From positions 1 through 20,038 of the forward strand of contig JAYQVM010000025.1 in the NCBI GenBank assembly GCA_038148435.1: a stretch of DNA of 20,038 nucleotides, written 5' to 3'. The position numbers were made by a program, and so were the translations under genes. Below the pieces are notes generated by a model. It was not told where the DNA came from, ran no database searches, and was given only the letters and a program-made list of their open reading frames with translations. The DNA is from UBA5109 sp038148435 (lineage in GTDB: Bacteria > Pseudomonadota > Gammaproteobacteria > Pseudomonadales > Pseudohongiellaceae). Shown one piece after another: positions 1 through 7,394 of the stretch (the first letter of the stretch is position 1; the number at the start of each line of letters is the position of its first letter).

Positions 1-1061
1 TCGAATCCATTATTCGAGATCTTGTTGATTTGGCTTATCAGATGTTGCGTGAACATCAAATTGATAAAGTCAGCGAACAGGCTGCCAATGCTGCTGAAGA
101 TAAAGTGTTGGATATCCTGCTGCCAGGTCTTTCATCCCCACTCAATAATGAAAGCCTGAGCGTCACCGAAGCAGACAGTAGTACACGCCAGATTTTCAGG
201 AAAAAACTCAGGGAAGGTGAACTGGACGAAAAAGAAATTGAAATCCGTGTTTCCGATATGATACGTGGCGTCGAAATTATGGCGCCACCGGGTATGGAGG
301 AAATGAGCAACCAGCTTAGCTCCATGTTTTCCAATCTAGGCTCAGGACGCAAGAAAACCAAACGGGTTAGTGTCAAAGCTGCGCTTAAAATCCTCAAGGA
401 TGAAGAAGCCGCCAAACTAATCAATGAAGAAGAACTACGTGCTGATGCTCTTAGTACAAGCGAACAGACGGCTATCGTTTTTATCGACGAAATTGATAAA
501 GTAGCTACAAAGCATGAGAATAGTACTGGAGGCGTTTCGCGCGAAGGCGTCCAACGTGACCTGCTACCTTTGATCGAAGGCTCAACTGTTACCACCAAAT
601 ATGGTCCCATAAAAACTGATCATATTTTGTTTATTGCATCTGGCGCTTTCCATCTTTCTAAACCTTCTGACCTGATTCCCGAGTTACAGGGTCGCCTACC
701 CATTCGAGTTGAATTAGATGCCCTGTCTGTAGAAGATTTTAATAAAATCCTCACTGAACCCGACGCCTCGCTTTGCAAGCAATACCAGGCGCTGCTAGCC
801 ACCGAAAATCTGCAGCTCGAATTTACTGAAGACGGCATACAGAGAATTTCAGAAATCGCCTGGTCTGTTAATGAACGAACTGAAAATATCGGAGCGCGTC
901 GCTTGCATACCGTGCTGGAAAAACTGCTGGAAGATATTTCTTTTCGCGCCAGTGAACTGGTCGATAGTGGTAAAACCGAATTTGTCATTGATGCTGATTT
1001 CGTCGACTTTACCCTGCAAGAACTTTCCCAGAATGAAGATCTAAGCCGATTTATTCTCTAG
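1..1061 (+). CDS. hslU: ATP-dependent protease ATPase subunit HslU (3' part; 5' end outside window)
   Basis: HslU is the AAA+ unfoldase that feeds substrates to the HslV peptidase in the cytoplasm. The frame is already open at base 3 and the first visible residues (ESIIRDLVDLAYQM) match an internal HslU segment. The gene is therefore cut by the window edge, and the TTG at 30 is not a real start. About 353 of the usual ~443 residues are present. The Walker A region lies upstream and is not seen. Visible parts are the intermediate domain (KKLREGELDEKEIEI, then MAPPGMEEM), the Walker B motif IVFIDEID near 474-497, the sensor segment DHILFIASGAF, the arginine-containing TENIGARRLHTVLE, and the family-typical C-terminus EDLSRFIL, which inserts into HslV. 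hslV would be expected just upstream. The DUF971 gene follows after 9 nt. Identification is near certain. Confidence 0.97.
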   Translation, partial: ESIIRDLVDLAYQMLREHQIDKVSEQAANAAEDKVLDILLPGLSSPLNNESLSVTEADSSTRQIFRKKLREGELDEKEIEIRVSDMIRGVEIMAPPGMEEMSNQLSSMFSNLGSGRKKTKRVSVKAALKILKDEEAAKLINEEELRADALSTSEQTAIVFIDEIDKVATKHENSTGGVSREGVQRDLLPLIEGSTVTTKYGPIKTDHILFIASGAFHLSKPSDLIPELQGRLPIRVELDALSVEDFNKILTEPDASLCKQYQALLATENLQLEFTEDGIQRISEIAWSVNERTENIGARRLHTVLEKLLEDISFRASELVDSGKTEFVIDADFVDFTLQELSQNEDLSRFIL

Positions 1062-1070
1062 CTTCCAGAC

Positions 1071-1466
1071 ATGTTGCCAAAGAATATCAAGCTGCATCGC
1101 CGATCGGGGATCCTCGAACTGATTTATCCCGATATTAGCTTCAAGCTCAGTGCAGAATTTCTGCGAGTGCACTCTCCTTCAGCTGAAGTCCGGGGTCATG
1201 CTCCCGGCCAGGAAGTTCTGCAATTTGGCAAAAGCAAGGTGCTGATCAAGGACATTGTGCCTGTAGGCAATTATGCATTGCGCCTGGTTTTTGATGATGG
1301 TCATGATAGCGGCCTCTACACTTGGAGCTATTTCCTAGAGTTAGGGAAAAATCAGCCTGCCATGTGGCAGAAGTATCTTGAGAATCTGAAAACCGCAGGC
1401 AAAAGCAGAGAAGCTCTACCTGAAGGGATTCAGGCAATAAACATTCAGGCTCTGAAACCCGATTAA
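1071..1466 (+). CDS. DUF971 family protein (gamma-butyrobetaine hydroxylase-like N-terminal domain)
   Basis: A 131-residue protein made almost entirely of the DUF971 domain, also called GBBH-like N-terminal domain. The family signature is plain: the PxxIxLHRRSGILEL-type opening, a central RGHAPGQ segment, and DDGHDSGLYTWSYF at residues 75-88. In eukaryotic gamma-butyrobetaine hydroxylases this domain precedes the catalytic domain, but in bacteria it often stands alone and its role is not settled. No signal peptide or membrane segment is seen. It starts 9 nt after hslU, so co-transcription with hslVU is likely, and this neighbour order is common in gammaproteobacteria. The start at 1071 gives the usual N-terminus, although no strong ribosome binding site precedes it. 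The family call is firm; the function is unknown. Confidence 0.9.
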   Translation: MLPKNIKLHRRSGILELIYPDISFKLSAEFLRVHSPSAEVRGHAPGQEVLQFGKSKVLIKDIVPVGNYALRLVFDDGHDSGLYTWSYFLELGKNQPAMWQKYLENLKTAGKSREALPEGIQAINIQALKPD

Positions 1467-1499
1467 ACCACTGGGCAGCTCATGGGGTACAATGTCGCC

Positions 1500-2264
1500 A
1501 TGACAGATAAAAAATCACAAGAAGAAACAACGCATTTTGGCTATCAGGAAGTTCCGGTTTCTGAAAAGGCTAATCATGTCGCCAATGTTTTTCATTCCGT
1601 TGCCAAAAATTATGACATCATGAATGACATCATGTCGCTGGGCATGCATCGCTTGATAAAACGTTTTACGGTCCAACTAACAGCGCTGCGATCCGGACAG
1701 TGTGTACTCGATCTGGCCGGGGGAACCGGGGATTTTGCTATGCAGTTTTCTCCCATCGTTGGCTCTGAGGGGCAGGTTGTTCTTGCTGACATCAATGAAT
1801 CCATGCTGGCGGTTGGTCGTGACAGAATCATAGACAATGGGAATCCTTCTAATATTTTTTTCAGCCTCGCTGATGCTGAAAAACTTCCCTTTGTCGCAGG
1901 AAGCTTCAATTGTGTCTGCATAGCTTATGGGCTACGAAATGTCACCAACAAGGAAGCCGCCCTGGCTTCGATCTACCGCGTGATAAAACCGGGGGGACGG
2001 CTGATCATTCTCGAGTTTTCCAAACCAAGACATGAAGCAGTCTCAAAAGCTTATGATCTGTACTCAAAACTCTGGCCAATCGCCGGCAAATTTGTCAGCG
2101 GCGATAGTGAAAGCTATCAATACCTGGTTGAATCCATCCGCATGCATCCCGACCAGGAAACCCTTAAAACCATGGTGCTGGATGCCGGTTTTAATCGCTG
2201 TGTATACCATGATGTCATGGATGGCATCTGTGCCATTCATGTCGGCTATAAAGATGTCACTTGA
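1500..2264 (+). CDS. ubiE: Ubiquinone/menaquinone biosynthesis C-methyltransferase UbiE
   Basis: UbiE is the SAM-dependent C-methyltransferase that methylates the benzoquinol ring in ubiquinone synthesis (and demethylmenaquinol where menaquinone is made). From the ATG at 1500 the protein is 254 residues, close to the ~251 of E. coli UbiE, and opens MTDKKSQEETTHFGYQEV as the family does. An in-frame ATG at 1482 would add six residues (MGYNVA) without family support, so 1500 is preferred. The SAM-binding motif VLDLAGGTGD is at residues 69-78, ADINESML at about 96-103, and the post-motif YRVIKPGGRLIILEFSKP follows. The C-terminus IRMHPDQETLK...GY is typical. The 3' end overlaps ubiJ by 11 nt in another frame, suggesting translational coupling. 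Confidence 0.96.
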   Translation: MTDKKSQEETTHFGYQEVPVSEKANHVANVFHSVAKNYDIMNDIMSLGMHRLIKRFTVQLTALRSGQCVLDLAGGTGDFAMQFSPIVGSEGQVVLADINESMLAVGRDRIIDNGNPSNIFFSLADAEKLPFVAGSFNCVCIAYGLRNVTNKEAALASIYRVIKPGGRLIILEFSKPRHEAVSKAYDLYSKLWPIAGKFVSGDSESYQYLVESIRMHPDQETLKTMVLDAGFNRCVYHDVMDGICAIHVGYKDVT

Positions 2265-2868
2265 ACTAGCTTTTGCAAGCGCACTCAGTGGCGCTGAATC
2301 GCTGATAAACCAGGCGCTTGAGCTTGATCCACAAAGCAAAAAAAAATTACTGATACTTAAAGGCAAGTTGATCGGCATACAAAGCTCAAGACCAAATCTT
2401 GGTATTAGCATGAATATTCATGATCATGGACTCTTGCTTACACCGCTTGTCGATCCTGCGTGTGATGTAGTTATCCAGGGTAATGCCAGTGCACTGCTAA
2501 ATGTGCTGCTGGCAAAAGATAAAAGCGCTGCTATGCGCCAGCAAAATATTTATATTCAGGGTGATGCTGGCGTGATCCAGCTCCTGCAGGATGTACTCAA
2601 TGGTCTGAATCTGGATTGGGAATATCAGTTCAGTGAACTGTTGGGGGATGTGCCAACACAAATGCTCAGTGACTCACTAAAGCAGCTGAAAAAATTCATG
2701 AGTCATACACACAGCCGCATGCGTGCTAACCTGGACGAATACCTGCATGAAGAAAGCGCACTGCTACCCGGTAAAAATGAACTTAAAGTATTTTATCAGC
2801 GTATTGATGACTTACGTTTAAAGATAGACCGCTTCAACTCACGTCTGCAAAAATTAAATTCAAAATAG
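2254..2868 (+). CDS. ubiJ: Ubiquinone biosynthesis accessory factor UbiJ (SCP2 domain)
   Basis: UbiJ is a lipid-binding accessory protein of the soluble Ubi complex that hydroxylates and methylates ubiquinone intermediates. From the ATG at 2254 the product is 204 residues, matching the ~201 of E. coli UbiJ. A longer reading of the frame back into ubiE has no family support. The N-terminal two thirds form an SCP2-like domain (including VIQGNASALLNVLL and IYIQGDAGVIQLLQDV). The C-terminal third is helical and coiled-coil-like (DDLRLKIDRFNSRLQKL), the part thought to contact UbiK. An in-frame ATG at 2239 is an alternative start. Its place between ubiE and ubiB is the classical order, interrupted here by the PEBP gene. 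The assignment rests on position, length and domain pattern, because UbiJ diverges quickly. Confidence 0.9.
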   Translation: MSLELAFASALSGAESLINQALELDPQSKKKLLILKGKLIGIQSSRPNLGISMNIHDHGLLLTPLVDPACDVVIQGNASALLNVLLAKDKSAAMRQQNIYIQGDAGVIQLLQDVLNGLNLDWEYQFSELLGDVPTQMLSDSLKQLKKFMSHTHSRMRANLDEYLHEESALLPGKNELKVFYQRIDDLRLKIDRFNSRLQKLNSK

Positions 2869-2884
2869 TAAAGAGGAGCAACTT

Positions 2885-3364
2885 ATGGGCTTTGCACTTT
2901 CAGGCATGCAACTAAGCAGCAGCGCTTTCAATAATGGAAGAGCAATTCCTGCCAGATATACTGGGACAGGTGAAGATGCATCTCCAGCGCTCAGCTGGAA
3001 AAACCCGCCTGAAGGTACGCAAGGTTTCGCTATCATCTGTCATGACCCTGACGCTCCGCTGATATCTAAAAATGGGACATATGGTTTTATTCACTGGGTA
3101 CTTTACAACATTCCCGGAGACATTCTGCACCTGGAAGAAGCCAGTGAGCTGTTTACCCAGGGTATCAATAATTTCGGCAATACCGGTTACAATGGCCCTA
3201 TGCCTCCCGAAGGTCATGGCCCACATCAGTATTATTTCTGGGTACTTGCTCTGGATAAGAAGACCGATTTGCAGGCTGGCCTTTCCATGTGGGAGCTGCT
3301 GGCTGAACTTGAGCCCAATGTACTGGGCATGAACCGACTCGTCGGTTCTTTTGAGCGTTCCTGA
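2885..3364 (+). CDS. YbhB/YbcL family (PEBP-like) protein
   Basis: A 159-residue protein of the phosphatidylethanolamine-binding protein superfamily, bacterial YbhB/YbcL branch. The anion-pocket signatures are intact: DPDAP at 54-58, HWVLYNIP at 70-77, and GPMPPEGHGPHQYYF at 104-118. The length is the usual ~155-185. There is no obvious signal peptide, so it is probably cytoplasmic. A strong Shine-Dalgarno (AGAGGAG) precedes the ATG. The gene sits 16 nt after ubiJ and 20 nt before ubiB, inside what is normally an uninterrupted ubi operon. The molecular role of these proteins in bacteria is poorly known. A role in binding a lipid or phosphate-bearing quinone precursor is suggested only by location. 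Confidence 0.92.
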   Translation: MGFALSGMQLSSSAFNNGRAIPARYTGTGEDASPALSWKNPPEGTQGFAIICHDPDAPLISKNGTYGFIHWVLYNIPGDILHLEEASELFTQGINNFGNTGYNGPMPPEGHGPHQYYFWVLALDKKTDLQAGLSMWELLAELEPNVLGMNRLVGSFERS

Positions 3365-3384
3365 AACTACAAGGAATCCACCCT

Positions 3385-5022
3385 GTGAAAAAAATTCTGC
3401 GCCTTTTCAAAATAGCCAGAATAGCTGCACGTTACCGCTTACATGAACTGGTATCAGGATACAGCCTGAGCCCTTCAGCTGCCATTCTGCTCAAGCTGCC
3501 GTTTCCTGCTGATACAAAAGTGCGCGAACTGAGTCGTGGCAAACGCTTACGGCTCGCACTAGAAGAACTCGGACCAATTTTTATTAAATTTGGCCAGCTG
3601 CTTTCCACCCGAAGGGATATGTTGCCTCTGGATATCGCCGATGAACTAGCCTACTTGCAGGATCAGGTCACTCCATTTGATGGTCCGCAGGCTCAAAGCA
3701 TCATCGAGCAAGCACTAGGCGGCAAGATATCAGATTTTTTTCATGATTTTTCAACACAGCCGCTGGCCTCAGCCTCAGTGGCCCAGGTTCACACTGCAAA
3801 ACTTCTCAGCGGAGAAGAAGTTGTGATCAAGGTTATTCGCCCGGGCATAGATAAAATTATCGCTCAGGACCTTGCCTTGCTACACATGCTTGCAGGCATT
3901 ATTGAAAACTACACCAGAGATGGCAAACGACTCAGAGCCAAAGAAATCATTCGTGATTATGACTTTGTGATTCATGACGAATTGAATCTGCAGATTGAAG
4001 GGGCCAATGCTACGCAACTGGCCAATAATTTTACAAACAATCCGGTCTTGTATGTGCCCAAGGTTTACTGGGATTATACTCGGCAAAATGTGCTGGTGAT
4101 GGAACGTATTCATGGTATTCCTATTTCCCAGATTGAAGAACTTAAAGCGGCCGGAATTGACTTGAAAAAACTTGCTGAAACCGGCGTTGAAATATTTTTC
4201 ACTCAGGTATTCAACCACAGTTTCTTTCACGCGGACATGCATCCTGGCAATATTTTCGTATCCCGGGAACATAAAAAGAACCCTCAGTATATTGCGCTGG
4301 ATTGCGCCATTTTCGGCAGCCTCAGTGAAGATGATCAGCAATATCTGGCGAGAAATTTACTGGCCATTTTTAAACGCGATTACCGCAAGGTGGCCGAGCT
4401 GCATGTCGAGTGCGGCTGGGTACCCGCTGATACCCCCGTGCACGCCTTTGAGGCAACCATGCGCAGCGTCTGTGAACCCATTTTTGAAAAACCACTCAGT
4501 GAAATTTCATTTGGCGCCCTTCTCTTGCAGCTATTTCATACGGCTGGTCGCTTCAATATGCAGTTGCAACCCTCACTGGTTTTACTGCAGAAAACTATGC
4601 TTAATATTGAAGGGCTCGGAAAAGAACTCTACCCAGATCTGGACCTCTGGCAAACTGCTCTGCCCTTTCTTGAAAACTGGCAGAAGCAACGTATGTCACC
4701 CTGGCACAATCTGAAAAAACTCAGACAAAAGTTGCCCGAGTGGTTTGAACAGTTGCCTGAATTGCCTGAACTACTGCATGACTTCCTGCTGGATGGTCGT
4801 GTCAATCGAAAACAAACCCTGCAGCGCCAGTATGAAGAGGAACTGGGGCGCCAAAGATATCGCCAACGGCGTTCACAAAAGCTCCTGATAGCCGGCCTTG
4901 GCAGCCTAGGTTTGGCTATACTGGCAGCATTCACTGGTCTAGGCAGCTGGATGGCTTCCTTTCCCCTGCTCACATGGCTGTTGGCCCTCTCGGGTATCGG
5001 GCTATTGTATTTCAGGCAGTAA
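3385..5022 (+). CDS. ubiB: Ubiquinone biosynthesis regulatory kinase-like protein UbiB
   Basis: UbiB is a membrane-anchored atypical kinase/ATPase of the ABC1/COQ8 (ADCK) family needed for ubiquinone synthesis, probably by helping extract or present lipid intermediates. The 545 residues match the E. coli length (546). The GTG start at 3385 has AAGGAA upstream. Visible motifs are the family-specific KFGQ at 68-71, the Ala-rich loop PLASASVAQVH at 126-136 replacing the glycine loop, VIKV with Lys149, HADMHPGN at 282-289 (catalytic loop), and the metal-binding Asp306 in DCAIFGSL. The usual DCG reads DCA here. Two hydrophobic segments at about 500-543 form the C-terminal membrane anchor. Eighty bases separate it from hisI. 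Confidence 0.96.
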   Translation: MKKILRLFKIARIAARYRLHELVSGYSLSPSAAILLKLPFPADTKVRELSRGKRLRLALEELGPIFIKFGQLLSTRRDMLPLDIADELAYLQDQVTPFDGPQAQSIIEQALGGKISDFFHDFSTQPLASASVAQVHTAKLLSGEEVVIKVIRPGIDKIIAQDLALLHMLAGIIENYTRDGKRLRAKEIIRDYDFVIHDELNLQIEGANATQLANNFTNNPVLYVPKVYWDYTRQNVLVMERIHGIPISQIEELKAAGIDLKKLAETGVEIFFTQVFNHSFFHADMHPGNIFVSREHKKNPQYIALDCAIFGSLSEDDQQYLARNLLAIFKRDYRKVAELHVECGWVPADTPVHAFEATMRSVCEPIFEKPLSEISFGALLLQLFHTAGRFNMQLQPSLVLLQKTMLNIEGLGKELYPDLDLWQTALPFLENWQKQRMSPWHNLKKLRQKLPEWFEQLPELPELLHDFLLDGRVNRKQTLQRQYEEELGRQRYRQRRSQKLLIAGLGSLGLAILAAFTGLGSWMASFPLLTWLLALSGIGLLYFRQ

Positions 5023-5089
5023 TTTTCGACGAACGCTTGAATATCGGACTCTCCGCCCCAAATAGGGTATTCTGGGTCTTTTTAGAGCT

Positions 5090-5098
5090 GGGGGGGGG
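5090..5098 (+). repeat. Nine-G homopolymer at the hisI ribosome binding site
   Basis: Nine consecutive G residues lie four bases before the hisI ATG (5103), just after GAGCT. This tract must serve as the Shine-Dalgarno, because no other purine-rich stretch lies in range. Runs of this length are prone to slippage in replication and also to sequencing error. Confidence 0.85.
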
Positions 5099-5102
5099 TA
5101 TC

Positions 5103-5489
5103 ATGGCAGATAGCTGGCTGGATCAGCTGCAATGGAATGATGAGGGCCTAATGCCAGTTATTGCGCAGGATGTCATCAGCGGCAGAGTTCTGATGCAGGC
5201 TTGGCTGAATCGTGAAGCCTTGCTGGCAGCCAATGAGGAAGGTCGTGCCGTATACTGGTCACGTTCACGCTCCAGACTCTGGCGTAAAGGTGAAGAGTCT
5301 GGTCATATGCAGAAATTGCGTGGCATTTATCTCGATTGCGATGGAGACTGTCTGATATATCAGGTTGAGCAGGTCGGCGGCATTGCCTGCCATACCGGCA
5401 GGGTTTCCTGCTTTTATAGACAACTGCAGGATGAGCAATGGCAGGAAGTGGACCAAGTCATCAAAAGTAGCGAAGAAATTTATAAATAA
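5103..5489 (+). CDS. hisI: Phosphoribosyl-AMP cyclohydrolase HisI
   Basis: HisI opens the adenine ring of phosphoribosyl-AMP, step 3 of histidine synthesis. The 128-residue product is a stand-alone HisI, not the HisIE fusion of E. coli. The ATG at 5103 gives the family N-terminus; the frame is open further back into ubiB but that part is unrelated. Metal-site motifs are intact: Asp78/Asp80/Asp82 in LDCDGDC for magnesium, and Cys79, Cys96 (ACHTGR) and Cys103 (SCFY) as zinc ligands, with the usual seven-residue spacing between the last two. The tryptophan/serine-rich segment AVYWSRSRSRLWRKGEESGH is typical. hisE follows after 21 nt, so the two consecutive pathway steps are paired. The leader contains a nine-G tract. 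Confidence 0.96.
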   Translation: MADSWLDQLQWNDEGLMPVIAQDVISGRVLMQAWLNREALLAANEEGRAVYWSRSRSRLWRKGEESGHMQKLRGIYLDCDGDCLIYQVEQVGGIACHTGRVSCFYRQLQDEQWQEVDQVIKSSEEIYK

Positions 5490-5510
5490 TCCTGAATTAG
5501 AGAAAACTAG

Positions 5511-5846
5511 GTGAGTGATACCTTAAACAAACTGGCAGAAATCATCGAGCAGCGAAAATCTGCTGACCCTGCTTCTTCCTATGTGGCAAAGTTGCAGCAA
5601 CAGGGTCTCGATAAAATCCTGCGGAAAGTCGGCGAGGAAGCTTTTGAAACCATTCTGGCTGCCAAAGACATTAAAAATGTCGGTGATGATAAACAGCATC
5701 TGGTTCATGAAACTGCGGATCTCTGGTTTCATTCGCTGGTCATGCTGTCACAACTAGATCTTGGCCCAGAAGATATTCTGCAGGAACTAGAGCGTCGTTT
5801 TGGCACCTCCGGGCTTGATGAAAAAGCATCGCGTGGAGCTGGCTAG
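5511..5846 (+). CDS. hisE: Phosphoribosyl-ATP pyrophosphatase HisE
   Basis: HisE hydrolyses phosphoribosyl-ATP to phosphoribosyl-AMP, step 2 of histidine synthesis, handing its product to HisI. The 111-residue all-alpha protein belongs to the MazG-like superfamily. The metal-binding acidic pattern is visible in KVGEEAFETILAAKD and HETADLWFHSLVML. The GTG start at 5511 is chosen because it gives the standard length and N-terminus; the preceding GAGAAAA is a weak ribosome binding site. It lies 21 nt after hisI and 57 nt before tatA. A separate hisI-hisE pair next to the tat genes is the arrangement I recall from Pseudomonas, so it is conserved context rather than an oddity. Confidence 0.95.
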   Translation: MSDTLNKLAEIIEQRKSADPASSYVAKLQQQGLDKILRKVGEEAFETILAAKDIKNVGDDKQHLVHETADLWFHSLVMLSQLDLGPEDILQELERRFGTSGLDEKASRGAG

Positions 5847-5847
5847 A

Positions 5848-5890
5848 AAGCTAAAATGCGGGCTAGGTTTTAATATAATAATTTTAGTTT
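5848..5890 (+). promoter_or_regulatory. AT-rich leader of tatA with inverted repeat and TATAAT
   Basis: Between hisE and tatA, AAGCTAAAAT (5848-5857) and ATTTTAGTTT (5881-5890) form a 10-base inverted repeat with one mismatch, ending directly before the tatA Shine-Dalgarno AGAGGAG. A perfect TATAAT lies at 5874-5879 inside it, but I see no good -35 element at the right distance. It may be a weak extra promoter for tatABC or a leader hairpin. Confidence 0.3.
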
Positions 5891-5903
5891 AGAGGAGTGA
5901 GTT

Positions 5904-6149
5904 ATGGGGTTTGGCGGAATTGGAATTTGGCAGTTACTGATTATTCTGGTCATTATCATGCTTGTTTTTGGTACCAAGAAACTTAAAAACCTAGGTTCCG
6001 ACCTGGGTGGCGCCATCAAGGGCTTCAAAAGTGCCATGGATGAAGAAGGCAAGGCTAAAGATAATCATCAGGCACAGATTACTGATGATGAAGGTGATAC
6101 TTTTGATGTGAAAGCGGAAAAAGTGGAAGAAGAGGAAAGCAAATCCTGA
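5904..6149 (+). CDS. tatA: Sec-independent protein translocase subunit TatA
   Basis: TatA is the pore-forming or membrane-weakening subunit of the twin-arginine translocase, which exports folded proteins across the inner membrane. The 81-residue protein shows the expected plan: a short periplasmic N-terminus, one membrane helix at about 6-22 (IGIWQLLIILVIIMLVFG), the hinge FGTKKL with the conserved Phe-Gly at 22-23, an amphipathic helix at about 24-42, and an acidic, disordered tail. The Shine-Dalgarno AGAGGAG is strong, stronger than those of tatB and tatC, consistent with TatA being made in excess. It is first of the tatABC set, 19 nt before tatB. Confidence 0.95.
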   Translation: MGFGGIGIWQLLIILVIIMLVFGTKKLKNLGSDLGGAIKGFKSAMDEEGKAKDNHQAQITDDEGDTFDVKAEKVEEEESKS

Positions 6150-6168
6150 ACCTATTCGGGACTTTTTC

Positions 6169-6585
6169 ATGACTGGTATCGGCTTCTTTGAACTTTTATT
6201 GATCGGCGTCGTTGGTCTTCTCATCCTTGGCCCGGACAAATTGCCAGGCGCCCTGCGCACGGCCGCATTGTGGATTGGCCGTTTCCGCCGCAGCTTTGAC
6301 AATATCAAGCGAGATATTGAGAAGGAAGTGGGAGCCGACGAAATTCGCCGTCAGCTCCGGAACGAAGCCATCATGGAAAAATTTAACGAGAGCAAAAAGA
6401 AATTTGATGACACGATTGAGTCTGCCCGTAAACAGTCTGACTCAGTCAAACAAAGTCTAGACCTGAAACAGCAAATCCTCAATAGCGGCAAAGAGACTGA
6501 CGCAGCCCCAGATATTGCAGTCAAGCCTTCAGAAACCCCTAGTACACCTATACCTGAACCAAAACAGGATTCAGGTGACCAGTAA
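6169..6585 (+). CDS. tatB: Sec-independent protein translocase subunit TatB
   Basis: TatB forms the twin-arginine signal peptide receptor with TatC. The 138 residues begin with one membrane helix (FFELLLIGVVGLLILGP, residues 6-22) with the conserved Glu8 and the Gly-Pro at the helix end, then a long amphipathic and charged helical region (FRRSFDNIKRDIEKEV onward) and a Pro/Thr-rich tail. The LGPDKLP motif and the longer cytoplasmic part distinguish it from TatA. No strong ribosome binding site precedes the ATG at 6169, which suits lower expression than TatA. The stop is 8 nt before the tatC start. Confidence 0.94.
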   Translation: MTGIGFFELLLIGVVGLLILGPDKLPGALRTAALWIGRFRRSFDNIKRDIEKEVGADEIRRQLRNEAIMEKFNESKKKFDDTIESARKQSDSVKQSLDLKQQILNSGKETDAAPDIAVKPSETPSTPIPEPKQDSGDQ

Positions 6586-6593
6586 GCTCTGAT

Positions 6594-7364
6594 ATGTCTC
6601 ACGAATCCGACCCCAAAGAACAACCACTAATTTCGCATTTGATCGAACTTCGTGATCGCATCATGCGCTGTCTGCTGGTGGTGCTGTTGATTTTCCTTTG
6701 CCTCTTTCCTTTTGCCAATGAAATCTACACTTTTGCTGCCGCTCCACTGACTGATGTCATGCCAGAAGGGGCACAGATGATTGCCACTGCTGTCACGACC
6801 CCGTTCTTTGCGCCCTTCAAGCTGACTTTTTTTACCGCAGTATTCATAGCTGTACCCTTTTTACTGCACCAGTTATGGGCTTTTATAGCGCCAGGCCTAT
6901 ATAAGAATGAAATCAAAATAGCTTTTCCCATACTGGTTTCCAGCATTATGCTGTTTTATCTGGGGATTATGTTTTCTTACTTTATCGTCTTCGGTTTTAT
7001 CTTTCGCTTTTTCACTTCCGTTGGGCCGGAAGGCGTAGCAATAATGACTGATATCAGTGAATATCTGGATTTCGTCCTATTGATGTTTTTTGCTTTTGGT
7101 CTGACTTTTGAAATACCGGTAGCCACTGTGTTGTTAATTATCTCAGGCGCTATCACACCGCAGGGCCTTTCTGCAAAACGTCCTTATGTTGTCATCGGCT
7201 GTTTTGTGATCGGGATGCTACTTACGCCAGCAGATCCCTTCTCACAATCCATGCTAGCGATTCCAATGTGGATACTGTTTGAACTGGGTATCGTCGCAGG
7301 GCGCATCATTCACAAGAATGAATCGGAAAAATCCGATATCGATTCCGAAAGTTCGCAAAGCTAA
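6594..7364 (+). CDS. tatC: Sec-independent protein translocase subunit TatC
   Basis: TatC is the six-helix core of the Tat translocase and binds the twin-arginine motif of substrates. The 256 residues match the family length. Functional residues are present: LIELRDRI at 16-23 with Glu19 (the conserved N-terminal glutamate), Pro51 in the first periplasmic loop, and FIAPGLYKNE at 97-106 with Phe97 and Glu106, equivalent to the signal-binding F94 and E103 of E. coli. Six hydrophobic segments follow in order, ending with IPMWILFELGIVAG. The C-terminus is a short charged and serine-rich tail. It is the last gene of the + strand run and faces the broken dtd gene. Confidence 0.96.
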   Translation: MSHESDPKEQPLISHLIELRDRIMRCLLVVLLIFLCLFPFANEIYTFAAAPLTDVMPEGAQMIATAVTTPFFAPFKLTFFTAVFIAVPFLLHQLWAFIAPGLYKNEIKIAFPILVSSIMLFYLGIMFSYFIVFGFIFRFFTSVGPEGVAIMTDISEYLDFVLLMFFAFGLTFEIPVATVLLIISGAITPQGLSAKRPYVVIGCFVIGMLLTPADPFSQSMLAIPMWILFELGIVAGRIIHKNESEKSDIDSESSQS

Positions 7365-7393
7365 GAGCGGTTATAAGGGCCTTTAAACCTCTT
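7363..7393. terminator. Hairpin between convergent tatC and dtd
   Basis: Imperfect dyad beginning within the tatC stop: AAGAG/CTCTT (7363-7367 with 7389-7393) and GGTT/AACC arms around AAGGGCCTTT, with bulges. It lies exactly between two convergent genes, where a bidirectional terminator is expected. No clear T-tract follows on either strand, so intrinsic termination is uncertain. Confidence 0.4.
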
Positions 7394-7394
7394 G

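Noticed and set aside
56..610. Long - strand open frame opposite hslU
   Set aside because: Serine/arginine-rich composition typical of an antisense shadow. The + strand codes for a clear HslU.
5103..5846. hisI-hisE next to tatABC as an unusual gene arrangement
   Set aside because: I recall the same neighbourhood in Pseudomonas, so it is conserved synteny rather than novelty.
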